Source: Phycisphaerae bacterium RAS1
Lineage (GTDB): Bacteria; Planctomycetota; Phycisphaerae; UBA1845; Fen-1342
Assembly (NCBI GenBank): GCA_007859745.1
Contig: SMLU01000005.1
Span: 1 to 64,000, forward strand
DNA length: 64,000 nt
Direction of reading: 5' to 3'
The translations under genes were made by a program, and so were the position numbers. Positions within the stretch are counted from its first letter, which is position 1. Each line of letters begins with the position of its first letter. The notes under the pieces are model-generated. The model was not told the DNA's origin and did no database searches. It saw nothing but the letters and a program-made list of their open reading frames with translations. Below, piece by piece: positions 34,337 to 44,047 of this stretch.

Positions 34337-35923
34337 ATGCCGCGACGCAGCCAACCTCAGACGCGCCGCCTGCGCCCCCCTGCCGGCCCGTCACGATTCT
34401 CATTCTCCCGCCGCGCCGCCGGCGTGCTGATGCACATCACGTCGCTGCCCGGTCCGCACGGCAGCGGCGACCTCGGTCCTGCCGCATATGAGTTCGTCGA
34501 TTTCCTGCACGACGCCGGCCAGACCTGGTGGCAGACGCTGCCCATCAACCCGACCGCCGCCGGCAATTCGCCCTATAGCGCGCTCTCCGCGCTGGCCGGC
34601 AATCCGCTGCTCATCAATCTCGACGCGCTCGCGGCCGACGAGCTGCTGACGCGCCGCGACCTCGCGCCCGAGTCCGGCCTGCGCGCCGACCGCGTCGACT
34701 TCGACGCCGTCGTCCGCTTTCGGTTGACGCGCTTGCGCCGCGCGTTCGCGGCTTTCAGGCACGGCGGCGGAGAACGATCTGCAGCGTTCACTCAATATGT
34801 CGCCCGCAACCGCGAATGGCTCGAGCCTTACGCGCTCTTCGCGGCCATCCGCCAGTCGCAGGCGGCCCGCACATGGATGGAATGGCCGCGGCCGCTCAAG
34901 CTGGCGGAAAAGGCGGCGCTGGACGCCGTCCGCAAGTCACTCGCCGATGAGATCGCCTTTCAGCGTTTCGTGCAGCACTTGTTTGATACGCAGTGGACCG
35001 CGCTGCGGTGCTACGCACACGAAAACGGCGTCGGCCTGATCGGCGACATCCCTATCTTCGTCGGCCAGGACTCCGCCGACGTCTGGGCCCACCGCGAACT
35101 ATTCCTGCTCGAACCCGACGGCCGGCCCAAGGTCGTCTCCGGCTGCCCGCCCGATTCATTCTCAAAGCAGGGGCAGCTCTGGCAGCATCCACACTATCGC
35201 TGGGAGCGCCACCACCACACGCACTTCGCCTGGTGGATCAGCCGCTTTCGCCACACGCTGGCTCAGTTCGACGCCGTGCGGATCGACCACTTCCTGGGCT
35301 TTCACCGCGTCTGGGCGGTTCCCGGCGGAGCACGCAACGCCGTCCGCGGCACGTGGTTGAAAACGCCCGGTGACGGGCTGCTGACGGCGGTCCGCAAGGC
35401 GCTCGGCCCGGTCGAGATCATCGCCGAGGACCTGGGCCTCGTGACGCCGGAAGCTCTGGCCTTGCGCGAGAAGCACGGCCTGCCCGGTATGCGCATCCTG
35501 CAATGCGCGTTCGGCGACGACGATGGCTGCCGCTATCACCAGCCGCATGCCTATCCGCACGCGAGCGTGGTCTATACGGGCACGCATGACAACGACACGG
35601 TCGTCGGCTGGTGGCGCAGCGCCGCGAAGCACGCCAAGCCGTCCCGCAAGGGGCACCTCAGCGAACCGGACCGCGCGCTGCGCTACCTCGCGGCGAGCAG
35701 CCCGCGAGATATCCACTGGCACATGATTCGTGCAGCGCTGGCCTCGCCGGCGGCGACAGCCATCGTTCCGACCCAGGACCTGCTGGGGTTGGACAGCCGC
35801 GGCCGGATGAACGTGCCGGCGATCGCGAGCGGAAACTGGGAATGGCGCATGACGGAGGGCGCGCTTTCGCCGGAACTGGCGGCGCGGCTGCGCGATCTAT
35901 CCGAGGCCTACGGGCGGATTTGA
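34337..35923 (+). CDS. malQ: 4-alpha-glucanotransferase
   Basis: GH77 amylomaltase, 528 residues, cytoplasmic; transfers glucan segments between maltodextrins and frees glucose. RAAGVLMHITSLPGPHGSGD, WWQTLPINPTAAGNSPY and GLIGDIPIFVGQDSADVWAH are family motifs. Catalytic residues: Asp in FDAVRIDHFLGF, Glu in EIIAEDLGLVT, Asp in YTGTHDNDTV. The first ~25 residues are a basic extension and a later start is possible. Follows the amylase by 180 nt, same strand; likely acts on imported maltodextrins. Confidence 0.95.
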   Translation: MPRRSQPQTRRLRPPAGPSRFSFSRRAAGVLMHITSLPGPHGSGDLGPAAYEFVDFLHDAGQTWWQTLPINPTAAGNSPYSALSALAGNPLLINLDALAADELLTRRDLAPESGLRADRVDFDAVVRFRLTRLRRAFAAFRHGGGERSAAFTQYVARNREWLEPYALFAAIRQSQAARTWMEWPRPLKLAEKAALDAVRKSLADEIAFQRFVQHLFDTQWTALRCYAHENGVGLIGDIPIFVGQDSADVWAHRELFLLEPDGRPKVVSGCPPDSFSKQGQLWQHPHYRWERHHHTHFAWWISRFRHTLAQFDAVRIDHFLGFHRVWAVPGGARNAVRGTWLKTPGDGLLTAVRKALGPVEIIAEDLGLVTPEALALREKHGLPGMRILQCAFGDDDGCRYHQPHAYPHASVVYTGTHDNDTVVGWWRSAAKHAKPSRKGHLSEPDRALRYLAASSPRDIHWHMIRAALASPAATAIVPTQDLLGLDSRGRMNVPAIASGNWEWRMTEGALSPELAARLRDLSEAYGRI

Positions 35924-35964
35924 ACGACCGCACTCCCCACCCACGTGGTCTGATCAGAGATTCT

Positions 35965-36080
35965 GCCAGGCTCGGTGGACATATTCTCGGCAGGCTCGGC
36001 GGACATATTCTTGGCAGGCTCGGCGGACATATTCTGGCAGGCTCGGCGGATATGTTCTTGGCAGGTCTGCGGGCATATCT
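35965..36080. repeat. Five tandem 21-24 nt units (GGCAGGCTCGGCGGACATAT)
   Basis: Units at about 35965, 35989, 36013, 36036 and 36060, each GGCAGGCTCGGCGGACATAT plus TCTT or TCT. The last unit reads GGCAGGTCTGCGGGCATATC and runs directly into the arm repeat at 36081. The unit matches the outer flank of the paired element (GGCGGGCGTATCTGTCCGAA) seen at 38826 and 48131, so this is a tandem expansion of that flank. Confidence 0.7.
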
Positions 36081-36282
36081 GTCCGAACCCGCCGCGCCAA
36101 GCGGCGGGGTCATCTGTCCGAACCCGCCGCGCCAAGCGGCGGGGTCATCCGTCCGAACCCGCCGCGCCAAGCGGCGGGTTGACGTCCCCGGTCTCCGAGC
36201 TGCCGCTTGCTCGCGGTCATCAACCCGCCGCTTGGCGCGGCGGGTTCGGAAAAACGGCCCGGCCGGCGGCGTCCGGCAAGAG
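36081..36282. repeat. Paired-inverted-repeat element, copy B, with triplicated arm
   Basis: The arm is present three times in direct tandem, 35 nt apart (36081, 36116, 36151), each GTCCGAACCCGCCGCGCCAA with the rest of the arm and GGTCATC. The opposing arm is single (36221-36250), followed by AAAAACGGCCCGGCCGGCGG (36251 on). Reverse orientation relative to copies E, F and G. With the upstream tandem this fills the gene-free stretch 35924-36407. Confidence 0.8.
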
Positions 36283-36407
36283 GTTATGGCCACTTCCCAC
36301 GCCACACCCCACCACAAATTTGGCGATCTGACAGCGCCCGTCGCACGATATCATGGATTGACCGTTGTTTCGTGAATCAACTGGGCCTGCCAATAGCGAG
36401 GCACATA

Positions 36408-38204
36408 ATGCGTAACCGTTCGTGGGGAAAGCACGCTTCATTCGTGCTCTCGGCGCTCGCGGCAGTGACGCCGCCGGTTTGCGCCATGGACCGCGTCCGA
36501 AACGAAACCAAAGCCAATCTCGCCGAGCTGCGCTACGGCGTCACCGGCCAGGGCGTGACCGTCGCGATCATGGACCGCGGCATCGACTGGCGGCATCCCG
36601 ATTTCATCAAGCCCGACGGCACGACGCGAATCAAGCATCTGCTGGACATGACCGGACAGCTCTATTGCGAGGCGGGCAATCCGCAGCCGGTTGAATACAC
36701 CGAGGCACAGATCAACGCGGCCTTGCTCGGCGGCCCGCCGATCGACTCCCGCGACGCGGTCGGCCACGGCACCGTCACCGCGGGCATCGCCGCCGGCAAC
36801 GGTCGTGCATTCGCGGACGACCGCTACCGCGGCATGGCGCCCGCCGCCGACCTGATCGTGGTGAAGATCGTTTCCGAAGGCGCCCAGCAGCACGAGGACC
36901 AGCCCGCCGAGGCGCCCTTCATCGGCTGCTATGAATACGCCCTGGACTGGCTCGACCAGAAGATCAATGAAGTGGGAAATCCCTGCGTCGCGATCATCAA
37001 CGCCGGCGTGCAGTACGGCCCGATGGACGGCACGTCCGCCGTGTCACGGAAAATCGACCAGGTGTTCGGCGTCGACCGCCCCGGCCGGATCTACGCCACC
37101 GGGACTGGCGATGAAGGCGCCTATCCGACGCACGCCGCCGCCGATTACGACGACACGGCCGCGACCAGTGTCCGCTTCACGACCGGCGGCGCGCCGTGGA
37201 CGATCACCGCCTGGTACACCGGGTCGCAGCCGGCGGAGATCACGGTCCGCATGGACGACGGCGCCGTCGTCGGTCCGGTGCCGGCCGAAGACTACCGGAT
37301 CGAAAACGGAATCTCGATCTACCAATATGCGCCCGGTCAGGAGTTCTATCCGTGGACGTCCACCAGCGGCGATCGCGCCGTCTGGATCGGCATCGATGGC
37401 CACGCCGGCGGCGGCCAGGTCGAAATCCGCGGCACGCAGCCGGGAATGGGCCACGTCGATCTCTACATCGCCGACGTGTTCCTGCCGATTGTCTTTGACG
37501 ATCATCTTGTTCCCGGCCGGCTGAGCGATTTTGCCGCGACCACGTCCGCTCTTGTCTGCGGCGTGTACGTAGCGCGCATCGAATACATCGACATCACCGG
37601 CACGCCGCGCGGCGACACCTCCGAAGGCGTGCTCGGCGGTCTGTGGAACCACTCCGCCGACGGCCCGACGCGCGACGGCCGTCTGGGCGTCGATGTCGCC
37701 ACGCCCGGCCACCACATCTTCGCGGCCTACGGGCAGACGTCGTACTGGAAATACTGCTGCCCGTGGAACCAGATTCAGGATGGCGGCGGTTGGTACGGCC
37801 GGCAGGGCGCCGCCAGCGGCGCCGGGCCGATCCTGGTCGGCGCTTTGGCCCTGATGCTCGAGATGAATCCGTCGCTCACCGGCGAGGAGGCGCGACAGAT
37901 TCTCCAGGACACGGCCCGCAGCGACGGCTTCACCGGGCCGACGCCGAACACGCACTGGGGCTACGGCAAACTCGACCTGCTCGCGGCGCTCGACCAGATG
38001 GCGGGCGTCGTGCGCGGCGATCTGAACTGCGACGGCGCCGCGAACGTGCTGGACATCAACCCCTTCGTGCTGGCGCTGCTGAATCCGGCGGCGTATGCGA
38101 TGCAGTTCCCCGGCTGCAATGTCCATAACGCAGATATCAACGGCGACGGCGGTGAGAATGTGCTGGATATCAATCCGTTTGTGGCGCTGCTCCTCGGGCC
38201 GTAG
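36408..38204 (+). CDS. Secreted S8 (subtilisin-like) protease with dockerin-like tail
   Basis: 598 residues from ATG 36408. Signal segment is FVLSALAAVTPPVCAM. Triad: Asp in AIMDRGIDWRHPDF, His in GHGTVTAGIAAGNG, Ser in GAASGAGPILVGALAL, where the usual GTSMAxP is changed to AASGAGP but Ser and Pro remain. A beta-domain insert lies between His and Ser. The C-terminus has two DLNCDGAANVLDINPF / DINGDGGENVLDINPF calcium-loop repeats like type I dockerins. Probably cell-surface proteolysis. Its TAG stop lies inside a palindromic repeat (38201-38280). Confidence 0.85.
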   Translation: MRNRSWGKHASFVLSALAAVTPPVCAMDRVRNETKANLAELRYGVTGQGVTVAIMDRGIDWRHPDFIKPDGTTRIKHLLDMTGQLYCEAGNPQPVEYTEAQINAALLGGPPIDSRDAVGHGTVTAGIAAGNGRAFADDRYRGMAPAADLIVVKIVSEGAQQHEDQPAEAPFIGCYEYALDWLDQKINEVGNPCVAIINAGVQYGPMDGTSAVSRKIDQVFGVDRPGRIYATGTGDEGAYPTHAAADYDDTAATSVRFTTGGAPWTITAWYTGSQPAEITVRMDDGAVVGPVPAEDYRIENGISIYQYAPGQEFYPWTSTSGDRAVWIGIDGHAGGGQVEIRGTQPGMGHVDLYIADVFLPIVFDDHLVPGRLSDFAATTSALVCGVYVARIEYIDITGTPRGDTSEGVLGGLWNHSADGPTRDGRLGVDVATPGHHIFAAYGQTSYWKYCCPWNQIQDGGGWYGRQGAASGAGPILVGALALMLEMNPSLTGEEARQILQDTARSDGFTGPTPNTHWGYGKLDLLAALDQMAGVVRGDLNCDGAANVLDINPFVLALLNPAAYAMQFPGCNVHNADINGDGGENVLDINPFVALLLGP

Positions 38205-38280
38205 CGTCGGCCCTGAGTGGCCGACGCCAAACTTTCGCAGCGTCTTGCACTCGCCGTCGGCCGCAGAGGGCCGACGCTAC
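38201..38280. repeat. GTAGCGTCGGCCC inverted repeat over the protease stop
   Basis: GTAGCGTCGGCCC (38201-38213) pairs with GGGCCGACGCTAC (38268-38280). Inner hairpins GTCGGCC-CTGAGT-GGCCGAC (38206-38225) and GTCGGCC-GCAGA-GGGCCGAC lie within. The TAG stop (38202-38204) is in the first arm. Could end transcription between convergent genes. Confidence 0.6.
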
Positions 38281-38301
38281 AGTTTCTTGGCAACCTGCCG
38301 G

Positions 38302-38721
38302 CTAGTCCGCATCTCCCGGCGGAATCTCAAGCAGCTCGAACGAATTTCCATCCGGATCGGCCACAGTTACGACACGCAGCCCGCGATACTCCTCGATCTC
38401 GTCCAACTGCGCGCCGCCGCAATCCAGCAGCCGGGCCAGCGTACCGTCAAAGTCCGTCGTCGTGACGTCGAAGCGGATGGTCGGTCGCGAGCCGGCCGCC
38501 GGCCGCGCCCCGGATTCCCACGGATCCACCGGACCCAGCAGCCGCAGCGACGGGCCGCCGTCCGGAAAATCAAGGACGGCGTAGGCGCTGTGCGGCGTGA
38601 CCTCTTTTTCGGTCGCTTCCAGACCCAGGCCTTCCGCCCAAAAGCGCAGCGCGCGGACGAAGTCGCTGACGTAGACGTGCACATCGCCGATTGAAAGCAC
38701 GGCAGCCTCCTTGCCGTGCAT
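38302..38721 (-). CDS. VOC (glyoxalase/bleomycin-resistance fold) protein
   Basis: 139 residues. IGDVHVYVSDFVRALRFWAE and VTVADPDGNSFELLEIP are the paired beta-alpha-beta-beta-beta motifs of VOC proteins; His14-region and Glu near the end are candidate metal ligands. Substrate not inferable. An alternative GTG start 21 bases in would give the same domain. Lies between two copies of the paired repeat. Confidence 0.85.
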   Translation of the reverse strand: MHGKEAAVLSIGDVHVYVSDFVRALRFWAEGLGLEATEKEVTPHSAYAVLDFPDGGPSLRLLGPVDPWESGARPAAGSRPTIRFDVTTTDFDGTLARLLDCGGAQLDEIEEYRGLRVVTVADPDGNSFELLEIPPGDAD

Positions 38722-38810
38722 AGTCTACCGCGGGCGCGCCTTCGAGTCGTCGCCGCAACCGTCGCGGCGGGCGACGCAGTCAAGTGCTGAGGTGTAACCC
38801 AGCGTGGCAC

Positions 38811-38978
38811 GTTACCTGGCACGCTCAGCGGGCGTATCTGTCCGAACCCGCCGCGCCAAGCGGCGGGGCGACCTCTCCGGCGTGCGAGGCGCCGTTCGCG
38901 AGCGATCGTCAACCCGCCGCTTGGCGCGGCGGGTTCGGAAAAGCAGCCCGAAAACCGCCCGGCCGGCGGCGACCGCCC
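38811..38978. repeat. Paired-inverted-repeat element, copy C
   Basis: Outer flank GGCACGCTCAGCGGGCGTAT (38819 on), arm 1 at 38841-38868, spacer with CGTTCGCGAGCGATCG, arm 2 at 38910-38939, then GCAGCCCGAAAACCGCCCGG (38944 on). Reverse orientation, as copies B and D. The remaining gene-free bases to 39232 show no other repeat. Confidence 0.8.
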
Positions 38979-39232
38979 CCGATCTTGGCAACACGCGGGT
39001 TTTCCGTTCTCGTCCGCTAATTGCACCTTACCCGCGGCGCCGGCCAAACAGGCGTAACCGCCCGGCCCGGGAACATGCGCCGGACCGCCGTATATATCGC
39101 ATATTCCCGTACGCCGACCGGGCTACCCATGCCGGGGCGGCGATCAGCCGACCTTAGAGAAGAGAGGGGAGGCCGCGCGGCGCGCTGGTTTTTGCGCGTC
39201 GCCGATGTCGGCCTTCCGCTGGACCGACAGAC

Positions 39233-40477
39233 GTGCTGAATTCGATTCGAGTCATTGTCGTCAACGCTGATGAAGAGGCCGCGCCCGAGCTGCGCACCTG
39301 CCTTCTGGCGATCGACGGCGTCAAGATCGTGGCCGAGATCGACGAGCCGGCCATGCTGACGCAGGCCCTGCGGCAGTTTCCGGCCGAGGTTCTGCTGGTC
39401 CACCTCGACCCGAATCCGACCGGGATGATGGAGGTCGTGGCGCCGCTGATCGAACAGCGCAAGGGCCAGGTCGTCGCCATCGGCATGACGGAAGACCGCG
39501 ACGCCGAGCTGGTCGTGCGGGCCATGCGGATCGGCATGCGCGAGTTCCTGTGGAAGCCGTTTCCGCCGGAGCAACTGGCCGAGATTCTGCAGCGGGTCCG
39601 CAAGGAGGCGGGCGCGATCGAGCAGCGTTCCGGCCGGCTGATTTCAGTCGTGGGCACCAGCGGCGGAATCGGCGCGACATCCCTGGCCACCAACTTGTCG
39701 GTGGAGCTGGCGCGCCTGGAGACGTGGGACGGCCAGTCACAGCCGGGTGAAAAGCCGCGCGTCGCCGTGGTCGATCTGGACTTTCGTTTCGGGCAGGTGG
39801 CGATGTATCTCGACGCGCAACCGAGCTACACGATCGCGCAGCTCTGCGAGTCGGCCGAGCAGCTCGAAAAACAGCTCATCGATCGCGTCATGGCAAAACA
39901 CTCCTCCGGCGTTCACGTGCTGGCGCATCCGGCGGACATGGAGGAAGCCACGCGCATCACCGCCGGCCAGTGCGCCGGAGCGCTGGCGGCGCTGCTTGAG
40001 CATTATGACTTCGTGGTCGTCGATGGACCGGTGCGGTTCGACCAGTCAGCCAAGGCCGTCTTCGACATGACGGACGTGTACATCCTGCTCTTACAGTTGC
40101 TCGTGCCGTCGGTTCGCAACAGCGACCGCTTTCTCAATGAGCTGCGGCGGCACGGCTTCAATCTCGACAAGCTGCGGATCGTCTGCAATCGCCACGGGCG
40201 CGACGCGGGCTATCTCCAGCCGGCGGACGTCGAAGCGACGCTGGGCCGCAAGGTGGATTTCTTCCTGCCCGACGATTGGAAGGTCAGCAGCACCGCCGTC
40301 AACGTCGGCACGCCGCTGGCCGATCACGCGCCCAAGTCGAAGTTGCGCCAGGCGTACCAGCAGATCGCCCAGGCGCTCGCGGCTCCGGGCGGCGAGTCCG
40401 ACGGAACGCCGGCGGCGAGCACGCCGGAGCCGCCGCGAAAAGGGCTGCTGTCGTTCCTGGCGGGTCAGAAGGCGTAA
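39233..40477 (+). CDS. tadZ: TadZ/CpaE-like pilus localisation ATPase
   Basis: 414 residues from GTG 39233. N-terminal receiver-like domain (1-125) whose phosphoacceptor position in EVLLVHLDPNPTG is His, not Asp. A ParA/MinD-like domain follows: VGTSGGIGATSLATNLSVEL has an atypical Walker A with no Lys, a feature known in TadZ/CpaE proteins; VAVVDLDFRFGQVAMYLD is motif 2. TadZ marks the site of Tad pilus assembly. First of a run of four Tad genes. Confidence 0.88.
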   Translation: MLNSIRVIVVNADEEAAPELRTCLLAIDGVKIVAEIDEPAMLTQALRQFPAEVLLVHLDPNPTGMMEVVAPLIEQRKGQVVAIGMTEDRDAELVVRAMRIGMREFLWKPFPPEQLAEILQRVRKEAGAIEQRSGRLISVVGTSGGIGATSLATNLSVELARLETWDGQSQPGEKPRVAVVDLDFRFGQVAMYLDAQPSYTIAQLCESAEQLEKQLIDRVMAKHSSGVHVLAHPADMEEATRITAGQCAGALAALLEHYDFVVVDGPVRFDQSAKAVFDMTDVYILLLQLLVPSVRNSDRFLNELRRHGFNLDKLRIVCNRHGRDAGYLQPADVEATLGRKVDFFLPDDWKVSSTAVNVGTPLADHAPKSKLRQAYQQIAQALAAPGGESDGTPAASTPEPPRKGLLSFLAGQKA

Positions 40478-40501
40478 TCCTGTGCCGAAGGGAAGTGCCT
40501 G

Positions 40502-42001
40502 ATGGGACTGTTCACAAAAAAACAACCGCCGGCGGCGGCGCGGCCCGCGCCCGAGACCCCCAGCGGCAGCGCTGCCGTAGCCGTGGCCGCTCCGCCCAAG
40601 CCCGCCGCTCCGGCGCCGGCTGCCGCGGCGCCTCCCGCGGCGGCGGCCGTGACTGCGCCAAAAGCGCCCGTCGCTCCCGCGCCGGCGCCGGCCAAGGACC
40701 GCACGACCGACGAACGGCAGGCGCGTTTTCAGGGGCTCAAGTCGGGCATTCATCGCAAGCTGGTCGAGCAGCTCGACATGACCAAGCTGGCGCAGGACGG
40801 CAACGACAAGGTCCGCGAGCAGGTGCGCGAGGTGGTCGAGGCGCTCTGCGAGGAAGAGAACACGCTGCTGAACTACAACGAGCGGCGGCGGCTCACGGAA
40901 GAGATTCTGGATGAGACCTTCGGCCTCGGACCGCTCGAGTCGCTGCTCAAGGACCCGCTGATCTCGGACATCCTGATCAACGGCCCCAAGCAGGTGTACA
41001 TCGAAAAGGGCGGCAAGTTGTCGATGGCCGACTGCAAGTTCAAGGACAACGCCCATCTGCTGCACGTGATCGACAAAATCGTCGCTCCCCTCGGGCGCCG
41101 CTGTGACGAAGTCTGCCCGATGGTCGACGCGCGTCTGAAAGACGGCAGCCGCGTCAACGCCATCATTCCGCCGCTCGCGATCGACGGCCCGTCGATCTCC
41201 ATCCGGCGATTCGGCAAAGACCCGATCACGTGGGACGACTACGTTCGCTATAAGAGCGTCGCGCCTGAGATCGTTGACTTTCTGCACGCCTGTGTCGAGG
41301 CCGGCCTGAACATCCTGATTGTCGGCGGCACCGGCTCCGGAAAAACGACGCTACTCAACAACCTGTCGAGCTTCATCCCCGATGACGAGCGCATCGTCAC
41401 CATCGAGGACGCGGCCGAGCTTCAGCTCCGGCAGCCGCACGTCGTCCGTCTCGAAACACGGCCGCCCAACATCGAAGGCAAGGGCCGCATCGGCATCCGC
41501 GACCTGCTGATCAACTCGCTGCGCATGCGGCCCGACCGCATCGTGGTGGGCGAGTGCCGCGGCGGCGAAACGTTGGACATGCTGCAGGCGATGAACACCG
41601 GCCACGAAGGCTCGATGACGACGATTCACGCCAACACCACGCGCGACGCCGTTCAGCGCGTCGAGACCATGGTGATGATGTCGGGCTTCGAGCTGCCGAC
41701 GCGCGCCATTCGTCAGCAGTTCGCCTCGGCCATCAGCCTGATCGTGCAGGCGGCCCGCCTGACGGGCGGTCCGCGAAAAATCACCAACGTCACCGAAGTG
41801 CAGGGCATGGAAGGCGACGTCATCACCATGCAGGACGTTTTCAAGTTCGAGCAGGACGGCATCAACCCCGAAGGAAAAGCCTACGGCCGCATCGTGTCGA
41901 CGGGTGTGCGGCCGCAGTTCATGGAGCGACTGAAATCGCACGGCTGCAGAATCGACCCGGAATGGTTTCAACCTCGCACCCTCGTGTCGGACCGCGAATG
42001 A
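40502..42001 (+). CDS. tadA: TadA/CpaF secretion ATPase
   Basis: 499 residues. An Ala/Pro-rich N-terminal linker (about 8-65), then the CpaF domain: [20 protein letters not shown] (Walker A), [12 protein letters not shown] (Asp box), [20 protein letters not shown] with [20 protein letters not shown] (Walker B) and [13 protein letters not shown] (His box). Powers Tad/Flp pilus extension. The next start overlaps this stop (ATGATGA). Confidence 0.95.
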   Translation: MGLFTKKQPPAAARPAPETPSGSAAVAVAAPPKPAAPAPAAAAPPAAAAVTAPKAPVAPAPAPAKDRTTDERQARFQGLKSGIHRKLVEQLDMTKLAQDGNDKVREQVREVVEALCEEENTLLNYNERRRLTEEILDETFGLGPLESLLKDPLISDILINGPKQVYIEKGGKLSMADCKFKDNAHLLHVIDKIVAPLGRRCDEVCPMVDARLKDGSRVNAIIPPLAIDGPSISIRRFGKDPITWDDYVRYKSVAPEIVDFLHACVEAGLNILIVGGTGSGKTTLLNNLSSFIPDDERIVTIEDAAELQLRQPHVVRLETRPPNIEGKGRIGIRDLLINSLRMRPDRIVVGECRGGETLDMLQAMNTGHEGSMTTIHANTTRDAVQRVETMVMMSGFELPTRAIRQQFASAISLIVQAARLTGGPRKITNVTEVQGMEGDVITMQDVFKFEQDGINPEGKAYGRIVSTGVRPQFMERLKSHGCRIDPEWFQPRTLVSDRE

Positions 42002-43017
42002 TGAACACCCTACTCCTGGCCGCCGACGTCTCCGCGGCCGTCAAGCAAATCCTGATGGTGGTCGCGCCGCTGGCGGGCGGCATGATGCTGGCCTACGGCG
42101 TCTTCCAGGCCGTCGTCGACCTGCGCGGCAGCACGCGCCAGAAGGTGGTCGACCGCCTCAAGGACGGACAGGACAGCCGGCGGCAAAACGCGCAAAAGAA
42201 CTCGATTGAAGACGTTCGCCGGCGGGCCGCCGAAGCCACCGGCTTCATGGCCAGGGCCTTCTCCAAGATGAGCTTCACGGCCAAGTTCCAGCGAGCGCTG
42301 GAGCAGGCCGACATGCCCTGGTCCGCCCCGCAGGTGCTCGTGAATCTCAGCGCCGTCGCCACGCTGCTGATGGCGGCGCTGATGTTCTTTCAGATGCCGC
42401 TGCTGGCGGCCGCGGGCGTGGGAGCGGGCGTGTTCATCCTGCCGGTCCTGTATCTGTTCCGCGCCCGCAAGAAACGCCTCAACCGCCTGGTCGACCAACT
42501 GCCCGACGTGTTCGAGCTGCTCAGCCAGGCGCTGCGGGCCGGCCACTCGCTGGCCTCCGGAATGCAGCTCGTCGCCAAGGAAATGCCCGACCCGGCCGGC
42601 ATCGAGTTCGGCCGTGTGTTTCACGAGCAGAACCTGGGCCTGAAAATCGAAGACGCCATGCGCAACATGGCCGACCGGGTCGACATGCTCGATGTGCGCT
42701 TTTTCGTGACGGCTGTCCTCATTCAGCGGCAGACCGGCGGCGACCTGGCCGAGGTGCTGGACAAGATCGGCAGCGTGATCCGCGAGCGCATCAAGCTCTT
42801 CGGCACCGTGCAGGCGCTGACCGCCGAAGGCCGCCTGTCCGGCTATGTCCTGCTGGCGCTGCCGGTCATCGTCTTCGTGGTCATGCTGCAGGTGAATCGC
42901 GAGTACGCCATGCTGCTCCTCACCAACCCGATCGGAAAGATGATGCTCACGATCGCGATCGTGATGCAGATCATGGGTTGGCTGATGATCAAGAAGATCG
43001 TGAACATCAAGGTGTAG
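42001..43017 (+). CDS. tadB: TadB, inner-membrane pilus assembly protein
   Basis: 338 residues from ATG 42001 (ATG 41998 also possible, both overlap the tadA stop). T2SSF domain: LVDQLPDVFELLSQALRAGH, then EQNLGLKIEDAMRNMADRVD and QRQTGGDLAEVLDKIGSVIR, with paired helices before and after. TadB and TadC form the membrane platform turned by TadA. Confidence 0.92.
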   Translation: MNTLLLAADVSAAVKQILMVVAPLAGGMMLAYGVFQAVVDLRGSTRQKVVDRLKDGQDSRRQNAQKNSIEDVRRRAAEATGFMARAFSKMSFTAKFQRALEQADMPWSAPQVLVNLSAVATLLMAALMFFQMPLLAAAGVGAGVFILPVLYLFRARKKRLNRLVDQLPDVFELLSQALRAGHSLASGMQLVAKEMPDPAGIEFGRVFHEQNLGLKIEDAMRNMADRVDMLDVRFFVTAVLIQRQTGGDLAEVLDKIGSVIRERIKLFGTVQALTAEGRLSGYVLLALPVIVFVVMLQVNREYAMLLLTNPIGKMMLTIAIVMQIMGWLMIKKIVNIKV

Positions 43018-43080
43018 GAAAGGCGACGCGGTCGCGTCGGACCTCCGACCGCGAACAGACGCAACCCAGCGGAGACCGTC

Positions 43081-44025
43081 ATGGATTTCGTAACCATTGC
43101 AGTGCTGCTCCTCCTGGCGATCGGCCTGGTTGTTTTCAGCATTCTGCCCAACCGCAAGGACGAGCGCGACCAGGTGCGCCGTCGCCTCAGCGGGCAGGGC
43201 AGCGGAAGCGACGCGATCGACATTCGCGAAAAGGCCAAGGCCAGCGCCGCCGGCGACCTGGTTAAGAAGGCCACGCCGATGCTCAACCGCCTGATCATGG
43301 CCACCACCGACCAGGAGCAGACCCAACTCCGCTTGAAACTGGCGACGGCCGGATTCCGCCAGGCGCAGGCTCAGACAATATTCCTGGCCAGCAAGACGAT
43401 CGTCGCGGTCGTCGGCCTCGGACTGGGCGCGCTGTTCGGCGTCTACGCCGGGCTGGACCTGGTGTCGCTGCTGGGCGCCACGGCGTTCGGCGCCGGGGCG
43501 GGCTTCATGCTGCCGAATTTCTGGCTGTCGATGGCCGCCGGCAGCCGCATGGAGAAGATCCGCTGCGGGCTGCCGGACACGCTGGATCTCATGGTCGTGT
43601 CGGTGGAGTCGGGGCTCGCGCTGGATGCGGCCCTCAAGCGCGTGGGCGACGAAATGGCCCGCGTTCACGTCGACCTCTCCGACGAGATGCGCATCGCCAC
43701 GATGGAAACGCAGATGGGCATCCCGCGCGCCGAATCGCTCGAAAACATGGCCCGCCGCACCGGCCTGGAAGAAGTTCGCAGCCTGGTCTCCGTGATCCTG
43801 CAGGCGGAGAAGTTCGGCACGAGCGTGTCGCGCGCCCTGCGCAACCAGGCCGATTCGCTGCGCACCAAGCGCCGCCAGGCGGCCGAAGAACGCGCCCAGA
43901 AGACGGCCGTCAAGCTCATGCTGCCGCTGGTCATGTTCATCTTCCCCGCCATGGGAGTCGTTCTCGGCGGGCCGGCCGTGCTCAAGATGATCGAGGCGTT
44001 GAAGAACAACCCGACGCTCGGGTAG
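43081..44025 (+). CDS. tadC: TadC, inner-membrane pilus assembly protein
   Basis: 314 residues, ATG 43081 with GGAGA upstream. Hydrophobic start (FVTIAVLLLLAIGLVVFSIL), central helices, and a T2SSF domain: LPDTLDLMVVSVESGLALDA, RTGLEEVRSLVSVILQAEKF, GTSVSRALRNQADSLRTKR. Partner of TadB. No flp pilin, prepilin peptidase or secretin gene is in the window, so the rest of the apparatus must lie elsewhere. Confidence 0.92.
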   Translation: MDFVTIAVLLLLAIGLVVFSILPNRKDERDQVRRRLSGQGSGSDAIDIREKAKASAAGDLVKKATPMLNRLIMATTDQEQTQLRLKLATAGFRQAQAQTIFLASKTIVAVVGLGLGALFGVYAGLDLVSLLGATAFGAGAGFMLPNFWLSMAAGSRMEKIRCGLPDTLDLMVVSVESGLALDAALKRVGDEMARVHVDLSDEMRIATMETQMGIPRAESLENMARRTGLEEVRSLVSVILQAEKFGTSVSRALRNQADSLRTKRRQAAEERAQKTAVKLMLPLVMFIFPAMGVVLGGPAVLKMIEALKNNPTLG

Positions 44026-44047
44026 AGCGCCAGAAGAGAGATCACCC

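Noticed and set aside
36081-36184. CRISPR array from the 35-nt tandem repeats
   Set aside because: The repeats abut with no spacers and no cas genes are near.
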